Below, in pieces: positions 27,350-35,562 of a stretch of DNA of 64,000 bases. The notes under the pieces are model-generated. The model had not been told where the DNA came from. It was given only the letters and a program-made list of their open reading frames with translations, and made no database searches. How positions within the stretch are numbered: the first letter of the stretch is position 1; each line of letters begins with the position of its first letter. The position numbers were made by a program, and so were the translations under genes. The stretch comes from an uncultured Clostridia bacterium (GTDB taxonomy: Bacteria; Bacillota; Clostridia; TANB77; CAG-508): assembly GCA_934167685.1 (NCBI GenBank), contig CAKPLQ010000003.1, positions 1-64,000 of the forward strand, read 5' to 3'.

Positions 27350-27928
27350 TTGAACCCACTAAATAGTTTTAGAAATCTTATGATTGATTTTGAAGTATAT
27401 AGGAACTCTAATCTTCTTTACACTAAAAAAGGATTAAAGAACACAGAAAAAGGTAGTAATAAAAAGTACATAGGTTTCTATCCAGATGTTGATATTCAAA
27501 TAGGTGATGTTTTATCTAATCCTAATTCAAGTGTAAAATACTATATTATAGATATTGATACATCAACTTATAATGGAGAAATTTTTCAAATAAAAGCTTA
27601 CTATCAAAATACTTCTCCTTCTTCTCAAACTACCTCAACTATATACAATATTGGTAATGCTTCAAATTCAATTATTGGCAATCAGCAACAAGCAATATTA
27701 AAAAATTCTTCTTTTAGCATTGAAGATTTGAAAAAACTTGTTGAGTTTTATGGAAACAATGATAAAGAGCAATTATATGAATTAGTTTCATTGTTGCAAA
27801 AATCACTTGAAGATGATGATTTTCACAAAAGCAAATTATCAAAATTTAGCGATTTAATAGCAAAACATTCCTGGCTACCAACTGCTATTGCTCAAATTGT
27901 TTCAGCATTTATACAGACGCCACATTAA
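27350..27928 (+). CDS. Opposite-strand accessory gene in the tail module
   Basis: About 192 residues, soluble, on the + strand between leftward tail genes; TATAAT at 27309-27314 and AGAAAGGTGG upstream give it its own expression signals. The N-terminal half (IGFYPDVDIQIGDVLS, SSVKYYIIDIDTSTYNGEIF) looks beta-rich. The C-terminal half is helical (FSIEDLKKLVEFYGNNDKEQ, LPTAIAQIVSAFIQ), like domains of some effector proteins. The start is taken as TTG 27350 from ribosome-site spacing; GTG 27341 is possible. A moron role is inferred from orientation; function unknown. Confidence 0.72.
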   Translation: MNPLNSFRNLMIDFEVYRNSNLLYTKKGLKNTEKGSNKKYIGFYPDVDIQIGDVLSNPNSSVKYYIIDIDTSTYNGEIFQIKAYYQNTSPSSQTTSTIYNIGNASNSIIGNQQQAILKNSSFSIEDLKKLVEFYGNNDKEQLYELVSLLQKSLEDDDFHKSKLSKFSDLIAKHSWLPTAIAQIVSAFIQTPH

Positions 27929-28040
27929 TTGTAGGTGCTTCGGCACCTTCTTTTTTTATTTCAAAACTGCCTTCGATTATTACTTGTATATCATTTGTTT
28001 TTATATTCGTAATATTATCATTTATTATTATCTCAACCAT
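27909..28040 (-). CDS. 43-residue protein beside the tape measure gene
   Basis: Begins MVEIIINDNITNIKTNDI with a GGGAGG ribosome site. It overlaps the 3' end of the opposite-strand accessory gene by 20 bases. No family recognised. Confidence 0.5.
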   Translation of the reverse strand: MVEIIINDNITNIKTNDIQVIIEGSFEIKKEGAEAPTINVASV

Positions 28041-28118
28041 AATTTCCTCCCATTATAAAAAGCACCAGTTTTACTGATTTTTATTGTAGTTTTAAATTTC
28101 TTAAAATTTTGCATAATA

Positions 28119-28143
28119 AAAACACCTACCTAAGTAAGTGTTT
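28119..28143 (-). terminator. Hairpin of the CACCTAC family
   Basis: AAACAC-TAC arms around a short loop, just after the TM2 gene stop. Similar hairpins lie at 33735-33760 and 37220-37239. Confidence 0.5.
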
Positions 28144-28144
28144 C

Positions 28145-28390
28145 TTAATTATTTTGTTTTTTGGTTGCTCTTAATGGTGCCCCTACATTATCTCTAAAGC
28201 TTCCTAATAGTATCTTTATTGTGTCTAGAAACCATCCAATCATACATAAACCAAAAGTAAATGTATATAATAGTCCTTTTCCTATATTTCCAACATAATA
28301 TTGATGTAATCCAAACCATCCTCCCAATATGCACATTATTAATGCTGTATCTTTATTTTTATCTGATGTCATTGTTTGATAATGAGCCAT
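28145..28390 (-). CDS. TM2-domain small membrane protein
   Basis: A protein of 81 residues with the TM2 pattern: two helices around LHQYYVGNIGKGLLYTFTFG, preceded by ALIMCILGGWFG. AGGAGGAATTGAT precedes the ATG. TM2 proteins occur in phages and hosts without a settled role. Here it lies between tail chaperone and tape measure genes next to the accessory gene, so it may be another cargo gene. Confidence 0.75.
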   Translation of the reverse strand: MAHYQTMTSDKNKDTALIMCILGGWFGLHQYYVGNIGKGLLYTFTFGLCMIGWFLDTIKILLGSFRDNVGAPLRATKKQNN

Positions 28391-28488
28391 ATCAATTCCT
28401 CCTTTTATTTCTATATATAAAAAAATTATATCACTTTTTCTGAAAAAAACTGTCGAAACTTGTCGAAAAAATATTCTTTTTTTATTTT

Positions 28489-28971
28489 TTAACCTTTAAA
28501 CAACATTCTTTGTTCTTCTAAAGTTTGTATTTCTTCTTGTGCTTCAAAAAGCTCTTTATAATTATCTCTAATAAGAATTACTTTTGCATTTTGATTCATG
28601 CAATCACCTGCTATCAACTTGTTTGTTGCTGCTTCTTGTAAATCTATTGCATCTATTAAATCATCATTTTTCTTTGCTAAATTAGCCTGACAATATTTTT
28701 TTATTTCAGAATATCTACAATTCCAGAACTCATGTGGTTTCATTCCACAATAATATGCAAATATTTCTAATGCGTCTATTAGTTCAACTATATTTCTTGA
28801 ATTTTTTATTTTTATATTTATGTCTCTTAAATTTCTGACATAATTTGTTCCGTCATTTTGTTTACAGCTATTTCTGTTGATTTTCGAATTAACTCGTTCA
28901 TATTCATTGTTGACAATGGATTTGATGTCAATTCTTTTAGTTCTTTCTTTGACATCTTCTTTTTGAAAAAA
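28489..28971 (-). CDS. Tail assembly chaperone, frameshifted C-terminal part (gpGT-like)
   Basis: This frame is open from the slippery site to 28489 without a ribosome site of its own. It reads KNSRNIVELIDALEIFAYYC, then GMKPHEFWNCRYSEIKKYCQ and a coiled C-terminus, the type of sequence seen in the T portion of lambda-like G-T fusions. A -1 shift at TTTTTTC (28965-28971) would fuse it to the first about 101 residues of the upstream chaperone. An ATG at 28743 exists but is probably not used. Confidence 0.7.
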   Translation of the reverse strand, partial: FFQKEDVKERTKRIDIKSIVNNEYERVNSKINRNSCKQNDGTNYVRNLRDINIKIKNSRNIVELIDALEIFAYYCGMKPHEFWNCRYSEIKKYCQANLAKKNDDLIDAIDLQEAATNKLIAGDCMNQNAKVILIRDNYKELFEAQEEIQTLEEQRMLFKG

Positions 28972-29267
28972 CCCTCTTCATTTAATGCCTCTGCCACTTT
29001 TCCATATAAATCATTAATTGTTATTCCTTCTAGCCTACATTCATCCATAAAATCATATACTTCATTAGAAGTTTTGAATGTGCTTTCTCCATCTTCGTTT
29101 TCTGCTAGTTTAAATATTATTTTTGACAATGCTTCAGCATCTAATTCTGAGTATGCTTCAACAAATACTTTTTCAAAGTTTTTATTTTTTAGTAGATTAG
29201 CTATGTCTACTATTTTTCTTGTTTTTAGTACTAAATTAATTGTTTTATTTTTTGTTTCTATTATCAT
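28827..29267 (-). CDS. Tail assembly chaperone (gpG-like)
   Basis: A protein of 146 residues placed between major tail protein and tape measure, the standard position. KTINLVLKTRKIVDIANLLK and AEALSKIIFKL-type helices fit the gpG/Gp13 chaperone family. It carries TTTTTTC in the correct phase (GGT TTT TTC) for -1 slippage at 28965-28971, about 45 codons before its stop. Confidence 0.78.
   Translation of the reverse strand: MIIETKNKTINLVLKTRKIVDIANLLKNKNFEKVFVEAYSELDAEALSKIIFKLAENEDGESTFKTSNEVYDFMDECRLEGITINDLYGKVAEALNEEGFFKKKMSKKELKELTSNPLSTMNMNELIRKSTEIAVNKMTEQIMSEI
28965..28971 (-). promoter_or_regulatory. -1 frameshift slippery heptamer T TTT TTC
   Basis: In-frame X XXY YYZ heptamer in the chaperone gene. 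Sliding back one base enters the frame that runs uninterrupted to 28489. No other canonical heptamer is visible in the overlap. Confidence 0.6.
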
Positions 29268-29315
29268 TTATTTTCTCTCCTTTGCAAAAGAGAGAAGGCT
29301 AAGCCTCCTCTTTAA

Positions 29316-29801
29316 TTAAAATTTTGTTGAATCTCCTTCAACTGGATATCCATCTGTTTCTACTACATTTGACTCTTTGTATACTCTCATTGTATCTTTT
29401 ATGAAGTCTCCATCATTCATTTCTTGTCCTGCTATATCAACAGTACATTTAACTGATTGAACTAATGGTTTATTAACAACTGATGCTGTTGTTTCTGGAT
29501 ATTCCAAAAATAAGAATATAGTTGTATCTGCATCTGCTATTGCTTTAATTGATTTATGTGTTTCTTGAATAAACATCATTTCAATATCTACTGTCTCTGC
29601 TTTTCTTTTTCCTTTTGCCATTCTTTCTTCTTCTAAATCTAGAGCACTATATGTTTGTCCTTCTTTTAAAGTTTTTAATTGACCTACTTTTTGAACATAA
29701 CCTATACTTGTTCTGTCTCCTGTTAATGTTGTTGAATAGCTTACTTTTGCTTTCATTGCCACTTGTGGTGTTGTTGTTTTTTCTGTTTGTCCCTCTGCCA
29801 T
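29316..29801 (-). CDS. Major tail tube protein
   Basis: A protein of 161 residues, upstream of the chaperone genes. It reads as a beta-rich tube protein: MKAKVSYSTTLTGDRTSIGY, VDIEMMFIQETH, QSVKCTVDIAGQEMNDGDF. Position and length fit a siphovirus major tail protein. Confidence 0.82.
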   Translation of the reverse strand: MAEGQTEKTTTPQVAMKAKVSYSTTLTGDRTSIGYVQKVGQLKTLKEGQTYSALDLEEERMAKGKRKAETVDIEMMFIQETHKSIKAIADADTTIFLFLEYPETTASVVNKPLVQSVKCTVDIAGQEMNDGDFIKDTMRVYKESNVVETDGYPVEGDSTKF

Positions 29802-29817
29802 TTTAAATTCCTCCTTA

Positions 29818-30210
29818 TTATCTTATAAAATTAAAAGAGGCTGTTATTGAATTGTAACTAACCTCAAATGTTATTGTTATACCGTATTTTTGCAATATAG
29901 AATCGTATACTGCTGGACTGGTATTAGTCCTTATGAAATTATATTCTTGAAGTTTTGTATCAACTTCATCTGTCATTTGCATAGCTTGACGTTGCTTTTC
30001 ATTCCAACAAGTTATTGATATCTGAAATGTAGAACGAATCGGAAATGCATTTTCTGTTTTATTTACAGACTTTAAAGGTGTATGTAATTCTAAGCAAGGA
30101 AATTTACTTGTTGTTGTTGGATTTGTTAATATTTGTTTATATTTTAATGGTTCTAGTTTTTCATAAACTAAATCACTAAAATCTTTTATACTTAAGTCTT
30201 TCATTTGCAT
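29818..30210 (-). CDS. Tail terminator / tail completion protein
   Basis: A protein of 130 residues with FPCLELHTPLKSVNKTENAF and FEVSYNSITASFNFIR, the beta pattern of the tail-terminator fold. It lies between the gp10-like protein and major tail protein. The start overlaps the shifted end of the upstream gene (ATGCAAATGA). Confidence 0.75.
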   Translation of the reverse strand: MQMKDLSIKDFSDLVYEKLEPLKYKQILTNPTTTSKFPCLELHTPLKSVNKTENAFPIRSTFQISITCWNEKQRQAMQMTDEVDTKLQEYNFIRTNTSPAVYDSILQKYGITITFEVSYNSITASFNFIR

Positions 30211-30744
30211 ACCTCCTTCAACATTTCATCTAATTTCTTTTTTGCTATTTCTGCATTCTCATTTCTACTTTTAAATGCCCCGTCACTCATAAAGTGATTT
30301 GCTTTTGCTCCGAACTGCTACATAGAATTGATTTCCACTTATTGTTACAATAGGATAATTCAATGTTCTACTTACTTTGTTCACAGGTATATACCACTCT
30401 GTATAGCCTGATTCAATAAAGTGCTTTGTTTTTCCTATATGTTCTTGCTCTGCAAATTGTCCTGTGCCAAAATACTCAAACCACAAATAAGATTGTCCGT
30501 TTTCAGTCATAAATTTAACAGGGTCACAATAAACCCTACCTTTAACTGTTTTATTTGACATATCAATCATTTCAACTAGTATACCATCTTCATTATGACC
30601 TCTTTCCAACCTTATTGCATAACCTCTAATGTTATTTAAAATATCTTCTGTTATTTCTTTTGCCATTTGAGGTAATTTTTGAGTTATAGCACTTATATTT
30701 TTGAAATTATGTTTTACTTTTATATTACAACTGAAATTTATCAT
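30201..30744 (-). CDS. HK97 gp10-like tail protein, needs +1 shift at CGG
   Basis: The initial frame gives 153 residues and a non-conserved tail (VRSKSKSLYE). At codon order GCA GTT CGG AGC, skipping the C at 30312 gives VAVGAKANHFMSDGAF and an end at KKKLDEMLKEVCK, total about 180 residues. The stop then overlaps the next start in a tight ATGCAAATGA junction. GAKANHFM is typical of gp10-type connector-tail proteins, so the +1 frame is coding. Before the site come YLWFEYFGTGQFAE and EWYIPVNKVSRTL. Confidence 0.85.
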
Positions 30745-31070
30745 TCTTGCACCTTCTCACATATATATAAATAAGTACTTCCGATTTTATTCTTATCAGT
30801 TACTTTATATTGAGGCTTAAACTCCTCTAATTTTGAGATATCTTCAAATGATATTCCATTGCCTTTTTGTATATCATATTCCCTTGTTGTTCTTCCTTTA
30901 TAAGTACTATAATCAACTTCACCAGTAGATTTTCTATCTAACTCATTGACATCTTGTTGCATATTTAACCAAGCTTGTCCTTTATATTTCCATACTTTTT
31001 CTGGTTCTCCATGGTCTTCTATCTCTTCATACTCTGATATATATACTTTTGTTAAATCTCGTAATAACAT
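30741..31070 (-). CDS. Head closure / head-tail joining protein
   Basis: A protein of 109 residues (LTKVYISEYEEIEDHGEPEK, WKYKGQAWLNMQQDVNELDR, GSTYLYICEKV). Small beta-barrel stopper-type character and position after the connector gene support the call. Four-base overlap with the gp10-like gene. Confidence 0.72.
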   Translation of the reverse strand: MLLRDLTKVYISEYEEIEDHGEPEKVWKYKGQAWLNMQQDVNELDRKSTGEVDYSTYKGRTTREYDIQKGNGISFEDISKLEEFKPQYKVTDKNKIGSTYLYICEKVQE

Positions 31071-31357
31071 TAAGGTAACCTCCTTATTGTTGATACATCA
31101 ATCCTTAATTTCTTTTCTATATCATTAAATGAACTTGAAATAGAACCTTCATTTCGACTTAATAACCCTTCTGAACCTCTGCATAAATATTCAGCTATAA
31201 CAGCTTTTTTTATGTATGGAAATAACTTTTCATCTTCTTCATTTCGATTAGAAGCATCACAGGCAATAGAAGTCATATCGTCTATGATGTCTCTTATTAT
31301 ACTTTCTGTACCTTCAATATAATTTGCTCCTAATCTTCGTTTTATCTTTTCAAACAT
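31070..31357 (-). CDS. Head-tail connector (adaptor) protein
   Basis: A helical protein of 95 residues (RDIIDDMTSIACDASNRNE, LFPYIKKAVIAEYLCRGSEG) with the phage gp6/gp15 adaptor pattern including a GSEG turn. It follows the major capsid gene and overlaps the next gene by one base. Confidence 0.75.
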   Translation of the reverse strand: MFEKIKRRLGANYIEGTESIIRDIIDDMTSIACDASNRNEEDEKLFPYIKKAVIAEYLCRGSEGLLSRNEGSISSSFNDIEKKLRIDVSTIRRLP

Positions 31358-31372
31358 CTATTGCCTCTCTTT

Positions 31373-32554
31373 CTATCCTTTTGAGATTATTCTTGCTATA
31401 GCAATTTCTTTGTGGTTATATGTATTTCCATCAGAACCCACTACTAAATCCCAGTTTGCTCCATCTGCTAATTCTTCATCAGTTGGAGAATCTGTTGCTT
31501 GATTTTTCATTAAGTAACTAACACCATGAGGAGCCATTACTTTTCTTTGTCTTTCATATAAGTAATCTCTATCATTCTCAGCATCTCTATCCATTTCGTG
31601 AGGTACTTTTGCTCCTAAATCTTCATAATCAAATGCTCCTTTACCGAAAACATAAGTAACATATTTAGAATCTCCATATCCTGTAACTTCATAATAGTTC
31701 GAAATACTTCCAACAGCAGGACTTTCAACTGCTGTATAAGTTGTCCCAGATTTTGTATAATATGTTTTTCCTTCTATCAAAGATGTATCAGAAGTCTTTG
31801 CATATGTTGGGTCTCCCTCTTCTTCTGTTATTTCGTCATATTCAATTAATAGTTTTCCATTCCATGTATAAACATTTAATTCTCTTTCGATTCCATTTGG
31901 GTCATTGTATCTTAAGTTTGTTACTAATTTCTTACCTTCCAGATTTGTTACTATTACTGAATTTGCTACTGCTAATTTAAAATTTCTTCTTCTATCTCCA
32001 CATGCTTTTTGTAATGCTGTATTTAATGTTGTTTCAGCTACTGATGACTCTGTTTCTCCTGATATATCATATGTGTGTTTTGAAGCAAAAACTTTTCCTG
32101 CGTCTGATTTCATTGAGAATAATGCTTTAGTTATAATTAATAATATATCTTCCCAAGCGCTATCCCAGTAATCTCCTAATTGGTCTGCTACTTGGCTCAT
32201 AAAATCTTTTTTAGATGTTACATCATATGTAAAATCATCCTCATAGAATTTATCTTTTCTGCCAATTACAACAACACCTTGTTTGTATGTTGGTAATGTT
32301 TTTCCTTCATCATATTTTGTTTTTCCATCATAATTTACTGGTTTTCCTTTTAATCTTCCTATCATTGGAATTATTCCATATTCAGCACCAGTTTGTGATG
32401 CAAACATTTCTCTTATTCTACTATTTCCTTGTAATACTCCTGATTTTATTAATAAATTTAATCTTTCTTGTGGAATTGTGTCATAATAAGCACCAAATGC
32501 TCTTTCATTAAAATATTTTTTGTTAAATGTTCCTGTACTTGTGTAATCTGCCAT
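31373..32554 (-). CDS. Major capsid protein with an inserted tail-like domain
   Basis: A protein of 393 residues, directly after the scaffold gene. N-terminal FNERAFGAYYDTIPQERLNL and GAEYGIIPMIGRLKGKPVNY are typical of clostridial phage coat proteins; ATSKKDF-type P-domain residues follow. Residues about 245-300 form an insertion with TSLIEGKTYYTKSGTTYTAV and SISNYYEVTGYG, a phrase seen in decoration or tail domains rather than in the core fold, probably displayed on the capsid surface. Confidence 0.9.
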   Translation of the reverse strand: MADYTSTGTFNKKYFNERAFGAYYDTIPQERLNLLIKSGVLQGNSRIREMFASQTGAEYGIIPMIGRLKGKPVNYDGKTKYDEGKTLPTYKQGVVVIGRKDKFYEDDFTYDVTSKKDFMSQVADQLGDYWDSAWEDILLIITKALFSMKSDAGKVFASKHTYDISGETESSVAETTLNTALQKACGDRRRNFKLAVANSVIVTNLEGKKLVTNLRYNDPNGIERELNVYTWNGKLLIEYDEITEEEGDPTYAKTSDTSLIEGKTYYTKSGTTYTAVESPAVGSISNYYEVTGYGDSKYVTYVFGKGAFDYEDLGAKVPHEMDRDAENDRDYLYERQRKVMAPHGVSYLMKNQATDSPTDEELADGANWDLVVGSDGNTYNHKEIAIARIISKG

Positions 32555-32571
32555 TTTTATACCTTCTTTCT

Positions 32572-33141
32572 TTAATTTTTATATTTTGATAATTTACAAA
32601 GTTCTTCATAAGTCATTTGACTTTCTGGTTTAGAACCTTCAATTGCATCTCCTGTTTTTGGAGCTGGTTCTTTAGAATACTCATTTATTGCCTTTTCTCT
32701 TTCATTTTTTACAGCCTTTTCTAATGTTTCTAGTTTGCTTTTTATCGTTTCTGCCGTTTCATATTCAAAGTTAAAAGTTATAAAATCTAATGGTATTCCT
32801 TTTGCTGTTGCTTGCTTAATAGTTTCAGATTTTAATTCATTTATTGAATTTTGTTTTTCTGCTTTCTCTGCCCTAGTTTTCCATTGTTCTAGTTCATAGT
32901 TTTTCTTTTCATCTGCATCCATCTTTGCAAGTTTTTCAGCCTCTTCTAATTTGTTTTTTTGTTCTTCTTCCCATTTTTTTCTTTCATTATCTAGTCTTGT
33001 ATTCATAGCTTGTGCAACTTTTTTGTCATACTCACTTTGATATTTTTTATTACTAGCTAATAATTCATCTAATGAGATTTCTTTTTCAGGTTCTGTTTCA
33101 GGTGTAATTTCTGCCCCAGTTCCTTTCTTTTCTTCTTCCAT
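32572..33141 (-). CDS. Capsid scaffold protein (DUF4355 type)
   Basis: A protein of 189 residues, mostly charged coiled coil (DNERKKWEEEQKNKLEEAE, LEQWKTRAEKAEKQNSINEL) with an acidic start and a short basic C-terminus (MTYEELCKLSKYKN) likely to bind the coat. It lies immediately upstream of the major capsid gene. Confidence 0.85.
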   Translation of the reverse strand: MEEEKKGTGAEITPETEPEKEISLDELLASNKKYQSEYDKKVAQAMNTRLDNERKKWEEEQKNKLEEAEKLAKMDADEKKNYELEQWKTRAEKAEKQNSINELKSETIKQATAKGIPLDFITFNFEYETAETIKSKLETLEKAVKNEREKAINEYSKEPAPKTGDAIEGSKPESQMTYEELCKLSKYKN

Positions 33142-33239
33142 TTTTTACTCCTTGTCTCGATTTGTTCTTTATAGCCCAAATCGTTACTTAAAATTCTGTT
33201 GTTCTTTATAGCCTGCATCCAGTAAAAAGGCATAAAAAT

Positions 33240-33262
33240 AAGAGCTAGTCGACTTAGCTCTT
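33240..33262 (-). terminator. Terminator upstream of the scaffold gene
   Basis: AAGAGCTA pairs with TAGCTCTT, followed on the minus strand by a T-rich tract. The 33142-33289 spacer has no gene, so capsid genes may have their own promoter after this point. Confidence 0.65.
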
Positions 33263-33289
33263 GATTTATAATTATAAAATGTTATTAAC

Positions 33290-33493
33290 TTATTTATTAA
33301 TTGAACTCTCCATTGTATCTTTCAATACATTATCTGGCGTATCAATTTCATTTGCTGTTTTTGTTATTTCATCTTCTATTATTGAACAAAGCAAACTTAT
33401 AAATGGTCTAAATATTGTAATTACAGTAAATATAATCCAATACCAAGTTGGCATTTGTAATTTAATACTTAATATTAAGACTAATAGCCACAT
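33290..33493 (-). CDS. Small single-helix membrane protein
   Basis: About 67 residues: one hydrophobic N-terminal segment (MWLLVLILSIKL), then a second (WYWIIFTVITIF), and an acidic tail. AGGAGG lies upstream; which of three closely spaced ATGs is used is uncertain. Function unknown. Confidence 0.55.
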   Translation of the reverse strand: MWLLVLILSIKLQMPTWYWIIFTVITIFRPFISLLCSIIEDEITKTANEIDTPDNVLKDTMESSINK

Positions 33494-33494
33494 G

Positions 33495-33710
33495 TTATTC
33501 ATCATCCTCCTCTTCTTCATACATTGCCATATATTTTTTGTTTATATCAAAACTAGTTATTTCATATGGTGTCAAGCTCGCATTAATTTCAATATTAGTA
33601 ACAAATTTCAAGTCATTTGTTATATCATCTGCTCTTTTTATAAGTTCTTGTCCTATTGCTATAATAGCTTTCTTTGCATTTTCTTTATTGGCTGGTTTTA
33701 ATTCTTGCAT
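33495..33710 (-). CDS. Small acidic phage protein
   Basis: A protein of 71 residues starting MQELKPANKENAKKAIIAIG and ending MAMYEEEEDDE. GAAGGTGG precedes the ATG at 33710. It sits between head morphogenesis and scaffold genes. No family recognised. Confidence 0.6.
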   Translation of the reverse strand: MQELKPANKENAKKAIIAIGQELIKRADDITNDLKFVTNIEINASLTPYEITSFDINKKYMAMYEEEEDDE

Positions 33711-33734
33711 ATTTCCACCTTCTTTCCATAATAA

Positions 33735-33760
33735 AAGCACCTACTTTTTAGTAAGTGCTT
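33735..33760 (-). terminator. Hairpin of the CACCTAC family
   Basis: AAGCAC-TAC and GTA-GTGCTT arms around a T-rich loop, overlapping the stop of the gene at 33759. Confidence 0.5.
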
Positions 33761-33932
33761 AAAATATTGTTTTCTTTAATTTATTTTTTCTCATGCTTTC
33801 TTGTTCTTCTTTTATTAATTCCTCATATTCTTTTCGTATGTCATCAGGTGTATTATTTTTTAATTTTGTTCTATTTCCATTTTCATCTTCTTCATCGGAT
33901 AACCAATCTAACCATCTAGGATTTAGTATCAT
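33759..33932 (-). CDS. 57-residue charged protein
   Basis: Starts MILNPRWLDWLSDEEDENGN and continues as charged helix. It begins one base before the stop-side end of the minor head gene. No family recognised. Confidence 0.6.
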   Translation of the reverse strand: MILNPRWLDWLSDEEDENGNRTKLKNNTPDDIRKEYEELIKEEQESMRKNKLKKTIF

Positions 33933-35549
33933 CTATATCATTCCTTTCATTACTTTAACAATTTCTTTACTAAGTACACTCGCATTATTCTTATTTTTAT
34001 AGTAGTCTGCAAATGCTTCTCCTATTGTTTCACTGTATTTTGTCATTGCATACTTAGAAATATTGCTTCTTAATAAGTTTTGTGACATTTTATCACTAAT
34101 TCCTAAATTATTAAATGCTTTGGCTACAATTTCTTTTGTTGTTATATCATTATTCCAGTCTTTAATTATTAGATTTTTATCAGCGTATCTGTTTTTTATT
34201 ATTTCATATGTAACACAATGACCTAATTCGTGATTTCCTAAGTCTTCATATGTTGTATTTTTAGGATGGAAACCATTCCTTACATCTTTTTGATATTGTT
34301 TTCTTACTGTGTTTATATCTCCATAAAATTTCTTGTTAATCTCCATAATATATTTATTATCTTCTATATCTGGTGTAATATTTAATCCTCCATTTGGATG
34401 TTCTATTACACTGATTTCTTTTAGCTTGTTTCTTATCTGTGGAAATTCTTTATAAACTTTATTCATATTATTTAATGTGTCAAGTAATGCTTTTTTGTCT
34501 AATCCTTTTAATTTAGCTTTTTGAACATTATATTTATTCTTTACCGTCTTTTCTAAAGCACTGTCAAAAATACCATATTTCTTTTCTAATTCATAATATG
34601 GCAAATACATAATATAACTCCTGCAATAATGAAAGTGATGTTGTATTGGCGGAAGATTTAAACCTAGTACCAATCCATTACATCTAATTCTTTGTATTGT
34701 TAGCTCTTTTTGTGTTTCTCCATAATATCTATCAAATACATTTTCTTTATTAATATAAAATTCTTGATTATTTAAGCTATCACACATTAATGTTGTTTTA
34801 TCATCTTCTACTGCTATAAATTTTACTTTTGCATTATTTCCTGCAATTGACTTTATTCCTTCGACTATGACTAAATTATTTAGTCCTATCATTTGCAAAT
34901 CTGCTGCACCTGATATTTTATCATTATTTATATTAAGCTTTTGATTATTTTGTCGATTTATTATTGACTGAAACTCACTAGAATCAATTTTGAGGTCTTT
35001 TTGTTGTTGTATATTTAAAATTACTTGTTTATATATTTGCTGAGCATTATATTGGATTGTCGCTTCAATATATTGTTTCCAGTTAAATCCGCTATAATTA
35101 GGTTGGTCTAATAACGCAAGAAATATAGCCATCGGAATTATTGATGACTTTTTCTTTTTATTTACTTCTTGTTGGCCTTGTTCATAGTAATAATTAGCAT
35201 CTTCATACATTATCTGTTTTTCTTGTTCTTCAAGTTTGTTTTGTTCTTCTATATATGCACTATAAATAAGCAATTCTAGTATTTCACTATTCTTTACTCT
35301 TGTTCTTTTATAAATATTATTTGCTAATACAGTAAAGTAGTTATTATTCTTTAATAATCCTTGCTCTTTCCAAGACTCTATATATGTATTTATTCTTTTC
35401 TTAGTTTTGTTTTCAGCTATGTTGTATATGTTATCTGATGTAAAGTTAAATGTATCAAATAACTCCTGTAAACGGTTTTGAGTTCTTTTTGATGTTTTAT
35501 TATATAGTTGTTTTAATTGTTTCATATAAGTGTCATGTACTTCCCACAT
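33933..35549 (-). CDS. Minor head protein with C-terminal zincin-like domain
   Basis: About 538 residues directly after the portal gene. The N-terminal 330 residues fit the SPP1 gp7/Mu gpF minor head family: helical start, and a basic/aromatic PPIQHHFHYCRSYIMY motif at its end. The remaining 210 residues carry HELGHCVTYEI, an HExxH zinc-protease signature, and a downstream Glu in SETIGEAFADYY that could be the third ligand. This pattern suggests a metallopeptidase fused to an injected or head-bound protein. ATG at 35549 is used because AGAGAGGTG precedes it. Confidence 0.82.
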   Translation of the reverse strand: MWEVHDTYMKQLKQLYNKTSKRTQNRLQELFDTFNFTSDNIYNIAENKTKKRINTYIESWKEQGLLKNNNYFTVLANNIYKRTRVKNSEILELLIYSAYIEEQNKLEEQEKQIMYEDANYYYEQGQQEVNKKKKSSIIPMAIFLALLDQPNYSGFNWKQYIEATIQYNAQQIYKQVILNIQQQKDLKIDSSEFQSIINRQNNQKLNINNDKISGAADLQMIGLNNLVIVEGIKSIAGNNAKVKFIAVEDDKTTLMCDSLNNQEFYINKENVFDRYYGETQKELTIQRIRCNGLVLGLNLPPIQHHFHYCRSYIMYLPYYELEKKYGIFDSALEKTVKNKYNVQKAKLKGLDKKALLDTLNNMNKVYKEFPQIRNKLKEISVIEHPNGGLNITPDIEDNKYIMEINKKFYGDINTVRKQYQKDVRNGFHPKNTTYEDLGNHELGHCVTYEIIKNRYADKNLIIKDWNNDITTKEIVAKAFNNLGISDKMSQNLLRSNISKYAMTKYSETIGEAFADYYKNKNNASVLSKEIVKVMKGMI

Positions 35550-35562
35550 ATAAAACACCTCT

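Noticed and set aside
28489..28743. Separate small gene starting at ATG 28743
   Set aside because: No ribosome site is present, and the frame is open far upstream into the chaperone gene as expected for a -1 fusion.
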